Part shown: piece by piece, positions 8,273-17,337 of the stretch | Position numbering within the stretch: position 1 is the first letter of the stretch | Layout: the number at the start of each line of letters is the position of its first letter | Source of the DNA: Petrimonas sulfuriphila | GTDB lineage: Bacteria > Bacteroidota > Bacteroidia > Bacteroidales > Dysgonomonadaceae | Strand: one strand, 5' to 3' | Assembly: GCF_051201015.1 (NCBI RefSeq) | Contig: NZ_JBPEHI010000011.1 | DNA: 64,000 nt | Notes under the pieces: generated by a model | Seen by the model: only the letters and a program-made list of their open reading frames with translations | The model's database searches: none | What the model was told of the DNA's origin: nothing | Program-made: the position numbers and the translations under genes

Positions 8273-10123
8273 TCAGAACGGGAACACCAAAGGCAAGGCA
8301 AACACCATAATTACCATGTAGAAAACCTGCAGCGGTAATCCCACCCTAACGTAATCCACAAAGCTGTACCGGCCTGCCGATACAACCATGGCGTTGGGCG
8401 GTGTGGAAAAAGGACTTGCAAAACACATACTGGCAGCAACCGCTACCGCAACCAGGAAAGGATAAGGGCTGACATCCAAGGCGACGGCGGCCTGCAGCGC
8501 AATGGGCGCAAACAAAATGGCCGTTGCCGTGTTGCTGATAAACATGGTGAGAACGGAGGTACCCAAATAAATTCCGGCCAATACCAAATAAGGGCCACGA
8601 CTTCCCAGCGAACCGACTATACCCGAAGAGATAAGTTCTGATGCTCCGGTTTTCTCCATAGCCGTAGCCAAAGGCATCATGGCGGCAAACAAGATGACGC
8701 TTTCCCAGTTAATCGTACGATAAGCATCGCGTACGCTTCGAAAACATCCCGCAAGGATCATGGCGACAGCAGCCATCAATACCGCCACCACAGGCGGAAA
8801 AAAGTTAAAGATCATCGCAACAACCATCAATCCCATAATAATTCCCGCAACGGGTGCTTTGTCTTCAAGCGTTACCTTGGATGCCTCTGCCGAGGGTTGC
8901 CCGATGACTACAATTTCAGCTTGCAAACGGCTTAACCTGTCAATGTCTTCCCACGCACCCTGGACCAACAACATATCGCCCGACTGTATTTTTTCGTCTT
9001 TCACATTTTGCACCAGATAGCGCGTCTTGCGTTGTATGCCGATAATATTTACGTTGTAGTTCTTCCGGAAACCCGACTCCCTTACCGGGTGACCAATGAT
9101 GTTGGAGTTGGCAAGCACAACCACCTCGGCCATACCAATCTCATCGAACTTCAGTTTTCCCGAAAAAGTAGGCATGGAGTCGTCGGAGGACTGATCGATG
9201 AATTTAAGGTCCTTCTCTTCAGCAAACCGGGCAACGTTAACAAAATCGCCAATCAGGTACAACACGTCATTATCGCCAAGTACGGTCCCGGCTTCAGGCA
9301 ATTCCTGGGTAACGGTTTTCTTGAACGGCGACGTCGACCTGCGGCGTATTTCGGCGATAGTCACGGCATATTGCTTCGTTATATCGAGTTCGGAAAGTTT
9401 TTTCCCGACCACCGGAGATTTTCCGTTCGTTTCCACCCTGTACATGTTTTCTGCCAACCGGTATTCCGTTACCAGCTGCTTGGGAGACTTCACTGTCGAA
9501 CGGTTGTCATCGTCGTCTTTCTTCCTCGCTTTATCAAGCGTTTTGGTCAGGGGCCATAACCCTATAATTCCGAAAAGCAACAAAATTATGCCCACGGGTA
9601 ACGTGGTGAAAAAAGAGAATCCCCGATACCCCGCTTCAACAAGTGTATTGTGTACGATAAGGATTGGCGGCGTTCCTATAAGTGTCATCATACCCCCGAT
9701 ACTGCTGGCGAAAGCCATCGGCATTAACAAACGCCGGGCACTCATGTTGGAAGAGGCGGCCATACTCACCACAATGGGCATTAGCAACGCTACCGTTCCC
9801 GTATTGCTCAACACAGATCCGATAAGCGCTGTTACGGATATGACAAGTAAAAACAACTTGTAGTCACTGTTCCCGGCAAAACGCAACAACCTTTTGCTTA
9901 CCTTCGCGGCCAACCCCGTTTGAAAAATAGCACCACCCACGATAAAGAGCGCCGCAATCATAATGACAATGGGGTTGGAAAATCCGGACAATGCCTCCAC
10001 AGGTGTCAGAACACCTGTGAGCAAAAGGCCCAGCAACGAACAAAGCGCTACAATATCGGAACGTATTTTCCCCCAGACAAACAGAGACGCTGTTGCAATC
10101 AATATAATGAAAGTAATAACCAT
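8273..10123 (-). CDS. SLC13/DASS-family anion permease with two TrkA-C domains
   Basis: A 616-residue inner-membrane carrier of the citrate/dicarboxylate/sulfate transporter (ArsB/NhaD-like) superfamily. N-terminal and C-terminal blocks of hydrophobic helices flank a cytosolic region (about residues 210-410) with two RCK_C (TrkA-C) regulatory domains, for example around PVVGKKLSELDI and GHPVRESGF. This is the architecture of YfbS-like SLC13 permeases; the substrate cannot be told from sequence. The ATG is one base from the ligA stop, so it is probably translated from the ligA message. Confidence 0.88.
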   Translation of the reverse strand: MVITFIILIATASLFVWGKIRSDIVALCSLLGLLLTGVLTPVEALSGFSNPIVIMIAALFIVGGAIFQTGLAAKVSKRLLRFAGNSDYKLFLLVISVTALIGSVLSNTGTVALLMPIVVSMAASSNMSARRLLMPMAFASSIGGMMTLIGTPPILIVHNTLVEAGYRGFSFFTTLPVGIILLLFGIIGLWPLTKTLDKARKKDDDDNRSTVKSPKQLVTEYRLAENMYRVETNGKSPVVGKKLSELDITKQYAVTIAEIRRRSTSPFKKTVTQELPEAGTVLGDNDVLYLIGDFVNVARFAEEKDLKFIDQSSDDSMPTFSGKLKFDEIGMAEVVVLANSNIIGHPVRESGFRKNYNVNIIGIQRKTRYLVQNVKDEKIQSGDMLLVQGAWEDIDRLSRLQAEIVVIGQPSAEASKVTLEDKAPVAGIIMGLMVVAMIFNFFPPVVAVLMAAVAMILAGCFRSVRDAYRTINWESVILFAAMMPLATAMEKTGASELISSGIVGSLGSRGPYLVLAGIYLGTSVLTMFISNTATAILFAPIALQAAVALDVSPYPFLVAVAVAASMCFASPFSTPPNAMVVSAGRYSFVDYVRVGLPLQVFYMVIMVFALPLVFPF

Positions 10124-10124
10124 A

Positions 10125-12194
10125 TTATAAAAATGAACAATCCAACATTTTCAAAAATGTTTTTTCATCGATAACCTTGATCCCCAGTTTTTCGGCTTTT
10201 TCTAATTTTGCTGGCCCCATATTTTCTCCGGCAAGGATGTAATCAGTATTTTTAGATACCGACCCGCTGTTCTTTCCTCCGTGTTGCAAAATCATTGCCT
10301 TATATTCGTCGCGCGAATGTAACTCAAATGTTCCGCTTATCACCACGGTGAGTCCCGCCAGCTTATCCGTCCTTGCCGCCAGGGCTTCTTCACTCAGTTG
10401 AAATTGCAAGCCATGCGCACGAAGTCTGTTCACAAAATCCGCGCATCCGGGATTTTCGAAAAAGTCTTTTACACTCCGGGCAATGCGGTCTCCGATTTCC
10501 TCCACCGACGTTAGTTTTTCCACCGTTGCAGCTGCAAGCAAATCGATATCGTGAAAGGCCAATGCCAGCTTCTGAGCAACGGTCTCTCCCACAAAACGAA
10601 TTCCGAGAGCAAACAATACCCTTTCGTAAGGGACTGTCTTCGATTTTTCAATGCTTGCCAGCAGGTTATTAGCACTGGTTTCCGCCCAACGCTCCAGGCT
10701 CACCAGGTCCTCGAATTGCAACGCGTATAAATCGGCAGCATCCCTGATCAGGCCTTTATCATAAAGCAGCCCTATGGTTTCCGGGCCCATAGTGATGTTC
10801 ATTGCCCTACGGGTAACAAAATGCTCGATACGTCCTTTTATCTGTGGCGGACAATTTTCGCTATTGGGGCAGTAGTGCACGGCCTCATCCTCGTTCCGTA
10901 TCAACGGAGTGTCGCAATCGGGGCAACGGGTAACAAACTGTACCTTATCCCCGATAAGGAAGCGGGCCTCTTTATCCACTCCTGTGATCTTGGGTATGAT
11001 TTCACCGCCTTTTTCCACGTAAACCCTGTCGCCGATGTGCAGATCAAGTGCAAGAATGGCATCTTCGTTGTATAAGGAAGCCCGTTTTACGGTTGTTCCC
11101 GAAAGCAAAACAGGTTCAAGGTTGGCTACGGGTGTTACTGCACCGGTGCGTCCCACCTGGTAAGTAACGGACTCCAGACGGGTAAGGGCCTTCTCGGCAT
11201 TGAATTTGTAAGCAATGGCCCACCGGGGGAACTTGGAGGTTGAGCCGAGATTGCGTTGTTGCGAAAGGGAATCCACTTTCAGCACCACGCCATCGGTAGC
11301 AACAGAAAGACTTTTACGCGCCACGTCCCAGTATTTCAAGAACTCGAAAACCTCTTCCAACGAACAACACTTTTTCATCGTAGCGGATACATTCAGCCCC
11401 CATTTGCGGGCAAGTTCCATATTTTCGAAATGACTGTCTGACGGCAATCCTTCTCCCATCAGGTAATACACAGACGACTCCAGTTTCCTGGCTGCAACCA
11501 CCTTTGAGTCCTGCATTTTAAGTGTTCCCGATGCCGCATTGCGGGGATTGGCAAAAAGCGGTTCCTCCTGCACCTCGCGCTCCCTGTTCAGTTCCTCAAA
11601 AACACTCCAAGGCATCAAGATTTCGCCCCGCACTTCAACATACCCGGGGATATTGTCACCTTTGAGCACCAACGGGATGTTTCGCACGGTACGGACATTA
11701 GCCGTAACATCATCGCCTTGCTTGCCGTCGCCCCGGGTAATAGCCTGTGATAACCTGCCATTTTCGTAAACGAGTGAAATCGATGTCCCGTCGAATTTCA
11801 ATTCACATACAATTTCAAAATCCTCGTTCAGTGAGCGCTTTACACGATTGAAAAAATCGGCAATCTCCTCTTCGGTGTAAGTGTTTTGCAGCGACAACAT
11901 CGGATATCGATGCTGCACCTGAACAAAGTTCTTGTTAATATCGCTTCCCACCCGCATCGTGGGCGAATTGGGATCGTAAAACTCAGGATACTCCTTTTCC
12001 AATTCCGCCAGTTGCTGCATCAATGCATCAAAATCAATATCGGAAATGGTAGGTTGCGACAGTACGTAGTAATTGTAATTATGCTCGTGTAACTGTTTGC
12101 GGAGGGTTTCCAACTTATCTTTAACCGCCGAATTTCCGCCAACCGATGGAGATTCTGCAGGTTGTATGTTGTTATTTGAAAACAAATCCTTCAT
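10125..12194 (-). CDS. ligA: NAD-dependent DNA ligase
   Basis: Seals nicks in replication and repair. The 689-residue protein has the Ia helical domain, the adenylation lysine in CELKFDG, RGDG, and the OB fold. A four-cysteine zinc finger (CPDC...CPNSENC), the HhH repeats and a C-terminal BRCT domain (LAGLTVVISGTF onward) follow. The frame also reads back to a GTG at 12243-12245, which would overlap the upstream gene by 22 bases; the ATG at 12192-12194 is preferred, as the extra 17 residues are not family-like. Even so there is an unusual N-terminal stretch of about 25 residues before the first conserved helix. Confidence 0.95.
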   Translation of the reverse strand: MKDLFSNNNIQPAESPSVGGNSAVKDKLETLRKQLHEHNYNYYVLSQPTISDIDFDALMQQLAELEKEYPEFYDPNSPTMRVGSDINKNFVQVQHRYPMLSLQNTYTEEEIADFFNRVKRSLNEDFEIVCELKFDGTSISLVYENGRLSQAITRGDGKQGDDVTANVRTVRNIPLVLKGDNIPGYVEVRGEILMPWSVFEELNREREVQEEPLFANPRNAASGTLKMQDSKVVAARKLESSVYYLMGEGLPSDSHFENMELARKWGLNVSATMKKCCSLEEVFEFLKYWDVARKSLSVATDGVVLKVDSLSQQRNLGSTSKFPRWAIAYKFNAEKALTRLESVTYQVGRTGAVTPVANLEPVLLSGTTVKRASLYNEDAILALDLHIGDRVYVEKGGEIIPKITGVDKEARFLIGDKVQFVTRCPDCDTPLIRNEDEAVHYCPNSENCPPQIKGRIEHFVTRRAMNITMGPETIGLLYDKGLIRDAADLYALQFEDLVSLERWAETSANNLLASIEKSKTVPYERVLFALGIRFVGETVAQKLALAFHDIDLLAAATVEKLTSVEEIGDRIARSVKDFFENPGCADFVNRLRAHGLQFQLSEEALAARTDKLAGLTVVISGTFELHSRDEYKAMILQHGGKNSGSVSKNTDYILAGENMGPAKLEKAEKLGIKVIDEKTFLKMLDCSFL

Positions 12195-12223
12195 TAAAAT
12201 ATCTTTTATCTTGATTCTTGATT

Positions 12224-13291
12224 CTAATGAAATATTCTCATCCACGGATAACGGGTTGTTTTCCTATTCTTTGGTGTAAAATTACCGATCGATGCAGAAA
12301 CGGTAAGCATCTGCTGAAACAACACGTTGCCTTCGGTGAAATGCAGGTTGCAGTTGAACCGTGCCTTTACAAAATCCGACTCTATCAGGCGGATGTACCA
12401 TTCACTTTCGGCATACGACTTTGCCCGAAGGAATTGTGTTCCCCAATAGAGGTTCCCTCCAAAGGTACCGGCCAATCTCATGCGCGGCTCCCCCCGGTAA
12501 AACGTATTTTTTGTGCCGATTCCCCACATTTCGGCATCGCCGCGGGCAACGAACCCGACAGGCTTGTACCGTTCGCTTTCGAACCGACGATCTCTTTCGT
12601 ATCCCATCAATGTTCCCACAGCGATTAATCCTTTAAACCCGTCCTCTCCTTCGTAATCCAGCCCGGTTGTCGCCTGCAGCTGCAGATTCTCGCTCACACC
12701 TTCACCTGGCGTCGCAGGCTTTGTGTTGGAGTAGTGAAACATGTACGACTGAAAATCGGCAAAGAGAAGTCCATTGGATATTTTTCCTGATAATCCTACA
12801 AAAAAATGTTCGTGCCTGGTGCGTGTGGCATATCCTGTTCTGTCGAACCACATGTTGAGAAAATTCCGGTTGCTTCCGATTTGCCAAAACACTCCCTGCA
12901 TTAACGGCACAAAATGATTCACTGAATCCTTAAAAAAGAAATTGTTGTAATTTCCCAACACTTCGCTCCGCGGAAAAGAACCGGCGCGAAACACCATAGC
13001 CGGCGATTTATATTGATAACACAAGGAAACTTCCACTTTATCGACAATTTTATCCATCCCTGGGATTTTCAGCAGATTTACGCCGGCACGAATGGAGTGT
13101 TTCTCTCCCCAACCGATGCTTCCCATCGGATTAAGCCAGATTCCATTCATGGTTTCGGAATCGGTAAACGACGATTTCCCGTATTCCGTATTATCGAAAA
13201 AATAGTCTAATCCCACTTTCCACCGATATTCCTGGGCATAAACCGAAGAACAAAAAAACACCACTAGAAAGAAGAGAAACCTGTGTTTCAT
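12224..13291 (-). CDS. Exported beta-rich protein, probable outer-membrane barrel
   Basis: Function not recognised. The 355-residue product starts with a signal peptide (MKHRFLFFLVVFFCSSVYAQ, cleavage likely after AQ). The rest consists of alternating-pattern strands rich in Tyr, Trp, Phe and Gly, such as WKVGLDYFFD, GSIGWGEKHSIRAGVNLL and GLDYEGEDGFKGLIAVGTL, typical of an outer-membrane beta-barrel. It ends in PWMRIFH. A TAAAGATA sequence just upstream (13311-13318), the complement of TATCTTTA, is a near-match to the -7 box. It lies 30 bases upstream of the ligA start, so the genes may share a transcript. Confidence 0.7.
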   Translation of the reverse strand: MKHRFLFFLVVFFCSSVYAQEYRWKVGLDYFFDNTEYGKSSFTDSETMNGIWLNPMGSIGWGEKHSIRAGVNLLKIPGMDKIVDKVEVSLCYQYKSPAMVFRAGSFPRSEVLGNYNNFFFKDSVNHFVPLMQGVFWQIGSNRNFLNMWFDRTGYATRTRHEHFFVGLSGKISNGLLFADFQSYMFHYSNTKPATPGEGVSENLQLQATTGLDYEGEDGFKGLIAVGTLMGYERDRRFESERYKPVGFVARGDAEMWGIGTKNTFYRGEPRMRLAGTFGGNLYWGTQFLRAKSYAESEWYIRLIESDFVKARFNCNLHFTEGNVLFQQMLTVSASIGNFTPKNRKTTRYPWMRIFH

Positions 13292-13329
13292 ATTGTTCGT
13301 TTTTCGACGGTAAAGATAAGGAAAATTCC

Positions 13330-14685
13330 CTATATCTTCTTATGTACCCACTTCTTGCTTCGCAAATAAAACAGAGAAAAAAACATCAGTTGCCCCCAGT
13401 AAACGTGTTCGGTTGTCCATGCCCAACCGACCGACAACCGGAGGTAAACAACAATAAACCATGTATATAAAACATACCCCGATAAAGTGATGATTTCATA
13501 AAACAATGCCCGCTGCGTATTTCCTGTCCCCGAAACTGCACTGAACAACACCGTCCCTATTGCATAAAAAGGCAGGGAGGTCAACAGCACGTACAACGGC
13601 GCTACCGTATCGTCAATAAGAGAAGTATCGTTCGTATAAATATGAATCATCAGGCGGGGTGCAACCGCTACGATGAGAATGATGGCAAGCATCGAAAACA
13701 AACTGATAAGGGTAACCCGCTTGATCAAATTCAGCACTTCATTCTGCCGCCCGGCGCCGATAGTATTGCTTACCATGGTGTTCACTGCCGAACCCAACGC
13801 ATGAGACGGAATGGTGACGATGGTGTATAAGCTGCGCACAATATTGGTCACAGCTAAAGAACGCTCACCCAGGTAGTTTTCTATAAACACAAAAAACATC
13901 AACCAGGTCACGATGGATAACAGATACTGAAGCATCATATATATGGAAATATCCAACACTTTTTTTACTACTGACCACTTAAACGTAATTCTCCGGAAGC
14001 CGTACTTCTCCAGGTCAACTGTTTTCCGGGTGTAAACAATGAAAAACAATGTGGATGACGCTTCGGCAATAACCGATGCCAGCGCAGCACCGCCAATTCC
14101 CATTTCAGGCAGTCCGAAGTTTCCGAAAATCAGTCCATAGTCGAGCACCAGATTCACCAGAGCCATGACCAGTGAATTTATCGTAAGGACCTTGGTACGG
14201 GCAATACCAATATAAAACGCACGAAAGGTGCTGTTTGCAAAAGCGAAAACAAAGCCATAGACGCGCCAGTCGAGATAATCGGAAACAGCCTCACTCACAT
14301 TTTCCGATTCAAACAAGCGCATCAGGGTATCGGTGAACCCGAGTTTAAATACCGCGATCAACAACAATGCCGGAACAAGAAGAAATAAAATCCCCTGAAT
14401 AACAATCTCTCCGATTTGGTGGAATTTTTTTTCTCCGTTTCTCCTGCCGATCAAGATCTGACTTCCCATACTGAACCCGAAACCAATCGTGTAAATGGCA
14501 ATGTAAATAATCCCGGCTAGAGCAGATGCGCCCAACTCCACCTCCCCCACCCGGCCGAGAAAGGCAGTATCTATTACCTGAATGATATTCTGCGCCAGCA
14601 AACTGAGCAGGATAGGTAAACTTATTTTTACTACATGTTTATTGGAATACACCGGTTTCTTTCCGTCATTTATTTCAGCGTGCAA
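13330..14685 (-). CDS. MATE-family multidrug/Na+ exporter
   Basis: A 451-residue inner-membrane protein with the twelve-helix MATE fold as two homologous halves. LPILLSLLAQNIIQVIDTAFLGRVGEVELGA-type sequence opens it (family N-terminal signature), and the second half starts near VVKKVLDISIYMM. Such proteins export cationic compounds or, in some Bacteroidota, unknown metabolites; no substrate can be assigned. A possible -7 box (CAAAAATA, complement of TATTTTTG) lies at 14776-14783, about 90 bases upstream. Confidence 0.9.
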   Translation of the reverse strand: MHAEINDGKKPVYSNKHVVKISLPILLSLLAQNIIQVIDTAFLGRVGEVELGASALAGIIYIAIYTIGFGFSMGSQILIGRRNGEKKFHQIGEIVIQGILFLLVPALLLIAVFKLGFTDTLMRLFESENVSEAVSDYLDWRVYGFVFAFANSTFRAFYIGIARTKVLTINSLVMALVNLVLDYGLIFGNFGLPEMGIGGAALASVIAEASSTLFFIVYTRKTVDLEKYGFRRITFKWSVVKKVLDISIYMMLQYLLSIVTWLMFFVFIENYLGERSLAVTNIVRSLYTIVTIPSHALGSAVNTMVSNTIGAGRQNEVLNLIKRVTLISLFSMLAIILIVAVAPRLMIHIYTNDTSLIDDTVAPLYVLLTSLPFYAIGTVLFSAVSGTGNTQRALFYEIITLSGYVLYTWFIVVYLRLSVGWAWTTEHVYWGQLMFFSLFYLRSKKWVHKKI

Positions 14686-14831
14686 AGCAACGAATTTTTT
14701 GCGGAATAAAAAAGAGAAACGTCAATTCATTTACGGAATCCATATGGACTTCCACTTACATAAATAACTGAAAATCAAAAATAAATAAAAAACAGCTGAA
14801 AACATTTTGCAGTTATGCGGATTTTTTTTAT

Positions 14832-14839
14832 TATCTTTG
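14832..14839 (+). promoter_or_regulatory. Candidate promoter (-33 and -7) for the GT5-like gene
   Basis: TATCTTTG at 14832-14839 matches TAnnTTTG, and a TTTG at 14806-14809 is 22 bases upstream, close to the expected -33/-7 spacing. The start codon follows at 14866. Confidence 0.6.
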
Positions 14840-14865
14840 TAAAGAATTTGAAGAAAATTAATTAA

Positions 14866-15684
14866 ATGAGTCAAAAAAGAATTCTCTACATTACCCAAGA
14901 AATTTTTCCTTATTTGCCGGAAACACAAATCTCGCATATTTCGAGATACCTCCCCCAAGCCATTCAGGATAAAGGCCACGAAATTCGTACGTTTATGCCT
15001 AAATTCGGCAACATCAACGAGCGTAGGAATCAACTGCACGAAGTGATTCGCCTTTCCGGAATGAACCTGATCATCGATGATTCGGACCATTCGCTGATTA
15101 TCAAGGTGGCTTCCATACAATCGGCTCGCATGCAGGTTTACTTCATCGATAACGACGATTTCTTTCAAAACCGTGAGACGCTTACTGATCAGAAGGGAGA
15201 GGAATATGATGACAACGATGAACGAAGCATCTTTTTTGTCCGCGGCGTATTGGAAACCATCAAAAAACTGCGTTGGGTTCCCGACATCATTCATTGCCAC
15301 GGCTGGTTTACCGCATTGGCGCCTATTTATATAAAGAAAGGATACAAAGACGATCCCTGCTTAAAGAATGCCAAAGTTATTTATTCCGTTTACGACGAGA
15401 ACTTCGAAAAACCTTTTAACGAAGGTTTTTCAGAAAAACTTCGTTTCGATACCATTGGAGACAAAGAGATCGAAGATGTGAAAAAACGAGGTAAAATGGA
15501 TTTCGTAAACCTCACAAAACTGGCCATCGATTATTCGGACGGAGTTGTTCAAGGCAGTGAAAATATTCATAAAGAGTTGGACAAGTATATCATCGATAAA
15601 AAAATACCCTACTTGGGATATACTCCCGATTTTGACAATAACGTGGAGAAAATCGGGGAATTTTGCGATAAGATCGACGCCTAA
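14866..15684 (+). CDS. Half-length GT5 'glycogen/starch synthase'-like protein
   Basis: The 272 residues align in pattern with the N-terminal half of glycogen synthase (GT5 Rossmann domain): MSQKRILYITQEIFPYLPET at the start, MPKFGNINERRNQL, and DIIHCHGWFTAL. There is no C-terminal GT1-type domain, which in full enzymes supplies most of the ADP-glucose site. The N-terminal KxGGL loop is also absent, replaced by PETQIS. It is therefore unlikely to be an active glycogen synthase. Similar short proteins next to a DUF4270 gene are usual in Bacteroidales, so this is a conserved family and not a local truncation. Its function is unknown. Confidence 0.8.
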   Translation: MSQKRILYITQEIFPYLPETQISHISRYLPQAIQDKGHEIRTFMPKFGNINERRNQLHEVIRLSGMNLIIDDSDHSLIIKVASIQSARMQVYFIDNDDFFQNRETLTDQKGEEYDDNDERSIFFVRGVLETIKKLRWVPDIIHCHGWFTALAPIYIKKGYKDDPCLKNAKVIYSVYDENFEKPFNEGFSEKLRFDTIGDKEIEDVKKRGKMDFVNLTKLAIDYSDGVVQGSENIHKELDKYIIDKKIPYLGYTPDFDNNVEKIGEFCDKIDA

Positions 15685-15756
15685 ATTGTATTAAAAAAAA
15701 ATCCATTAAGCAGGTGTTTTTTGTTCTGATAGACAATTATCATTAAAAAAAACAAG

Positions 15757-15780
15757 AAAGCCCGTTAAGGGCTTTTTTTT
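15757..15780 (+). terminator. Intrinsic terminator after the GT5-like gene
   Basis: AAAGCCC-GTTAA-GGGCTTT hairpin followed by a run of T; 73 bases after the stop codon and 45 before the DUF4270 start. Confidence 0.85.
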
Positions 15781-15825
15781 CAGATATTTTTTTCAGATAT
15801 TTGCGTTCATAATTTTTTGAAACGA

Positions 15826-17208
15826 ATGAAACTTCAAACCTTATACAAACTATTATTCATTGCTTTTGTTACCGTTCTCGCTTCCTGCGTTGACACCCTG
15901 GATAAAATAGGATTTACCATTCAACCGGAAAACGACAGGGTTTCAGTGGGTACGGACACGTTGTATGTTTCATCCCGGACCATACAAGTGGATTCTGTTT
16001 TTTCCAGAACCAAATACCCCATTCTGGGAGAATATATTGATCCGGTTTTCGGTTCTATCCGGTCTGAATACGTAGGTGAATTTTATTATCCCGAAAATCA
16101 GTCGTTTAAAGATGGCGCTATCATTGATTCCGTACGGCTGACAGTTTCCTACTCCTCCATAATCGGTGATTCCCTGGCACCCATGAGACTGGCCGTATAC
16201 AAGGTCATTGAGGAACTGCCTAAAAATAAGGATTACACCAACTTCGATCCCAGGACGAAATCGGACATGAGCAACCCGCTCGGTACAAAAACGTTTACCG
16301 GCAAAAACAACACCTACCGTACAGAAACATATTATACAGGTAACACCACCCAAACCGTCAAGATTTACGAGATTTATACGGAGTTGCCCAAATCTATAGG
16401 ACAATCGTTTCTGGATGAATTTAAAAAACCGGATCACGGTGAACTGAAAAATACGGATACTTTCAGGAAATTTTTCCCGGGTTTATACATCACGACAAAC
16501 TTTGGTAACAGCACGATCCTGAACGTAAACCTGACATCCTTGAACATCTTCTACAAGTACCTCGATCCAAAAGGTTCTTCACAAAAAACAGATACGATAC
16601 GCACCTCCGAGTTCCGGTTGAACATTACTCCCGAAGTGACGCAAATCAATCACATACAAAACAACAATGACCAATTGCTGACACCGAACGACAAGGGCAC
16701 TTTTATAAAGAGCCCGGCAGGAGTAAACACTGAAGTTATTTTCCCCATATCCGAGATATACTCAAAACTTACCAACCGATCGCTAAATCAGGCGCGACTC
16801 ATGGTTTACGCCTTGCCCGAAGCGAACCAGGATGAGAAAGTAAAACTATCTCCTCCTGACCACTTGCTTCTGGTCAATAAGGATTCGCTGAAAGGGTTCT
16901 TTGAAAACAGAAGACTGCACGACAACGTAACCAGTTTTTACGCTTCTTTTGACAAAGAGACTTATTCCTACAATTTCGGGAATATTGCGGCAATGATTAA
17001 CTACTACAAAAGACAGAAGAAGGAAGCGTTCGACCTCACCTATTACTTGGTTCCGGTAGACATGACTTTCACCACGACAGGCGGCTCCTATTATTCACCG
17101 GGAACAAGTACCCCCACGGCTATTTACAACCAGATGAAACCGTCGGCGGTAATGCTCGAGAATAAACTGGAAAAACTAAAACTGGACATCATTTACAGCT
17201 CCTTTTAG
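15826..17208 (+). CDS. DUF4270 lipoprotein
   Basis: Exported lipoprotein of unknown function found across Bacteroidota. The signal peptide ends in a lipobox, VLASC, with Cys21 as the lipidated residue. The remaining 440 residues are beta-rich with the DUF4270 features: an early VSVGTDTLYVSS and FSRTKYPILGEYIDPVFG segment, and a late LMVYALPEA and YYLVPVD region. The frame opens at TTG 15817, but ATG 15826 gives the signal peptide directly. It is separated from the upstream gene by a terminator, so it probably has its own promoter. It may have an outer-membrane or surface location; no role is established from the sequence. Confidence 0.85.
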   Translation: MKLQTLYKLLFIAFVTVLASCVDTLDKIGFTIQPENDRVSVGTDTLYVSSRTIQVDSVFSRTKYPILGEYIDPVFGSIRSEYVGEFYYPENQSFKDGAIIDSVRLTVSYSSIIGDSLAPMRLAVYKVIEELPKNKDYTNFDPRTKSDMSNPLGTKTFTGKNNTYRTETYYTGNTTQTVKIYEIYTELPKSIGQSFLDEFKKPDHGELKNTDTFRKFFPGLYITTNFGNSTILNVNLTSLNIFYKYLDPKGSSQKTDTIRTSEFRLNITPEVTQINHIQNNNDQLLTPNDKGTFIKSPAGVNTEVIFPISEIYSKLTNRSLNQARLMVYALPEANQDEKVKLSPPDHLLLVNKDSLKGFFENRRLHDNVTSFYASFDKETYSYNFGNIAAMINYYKRQKKEAFDLTYYLVPVDMTFTTTGGSYYSPGTSTPTAIYNQMKPSAVMLENKLEKLKLDIIYSSF

Positions 17209-17241
17209 TTAAGACAAGAGAGTCAAGAAGATATAAGACTG

Positions 17242-17279
17242 CGGGCTGTAAATTTTCATTGGCAGCCCGTTGTTTTTTA
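17242..17279 (+). terminator. Intrinsic terminator after the DUF4270 gene
   Basis: CGGGCTG (17242-17248) pairs with CAGCCCG (17263-17269) and is followed by TTGTTTTTTAT; 33 bases after the stop codon. Confidence 0.8.
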
Positions 17280-17337
17280 TAAAAGCGGTCAAATAAAAAC
17301 CATTCTCCAACAGCTAGATCACCTACAGCCTTGATTC

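Noticed and set aside
9198..9863. A 221-codon open frame on the plus strand
   Set aside because: It is antisense to the SLC13 permease, with Ser/Thr-rich low-complexity translation typical of a shadow frame.
14731..15300. A 189-codon open frame on the minus strand
   Set aside because: It lies opposite the GT5-like gene and over its promoter; the product has no recognisable domain, and the plus-strand gene has a clear family match.
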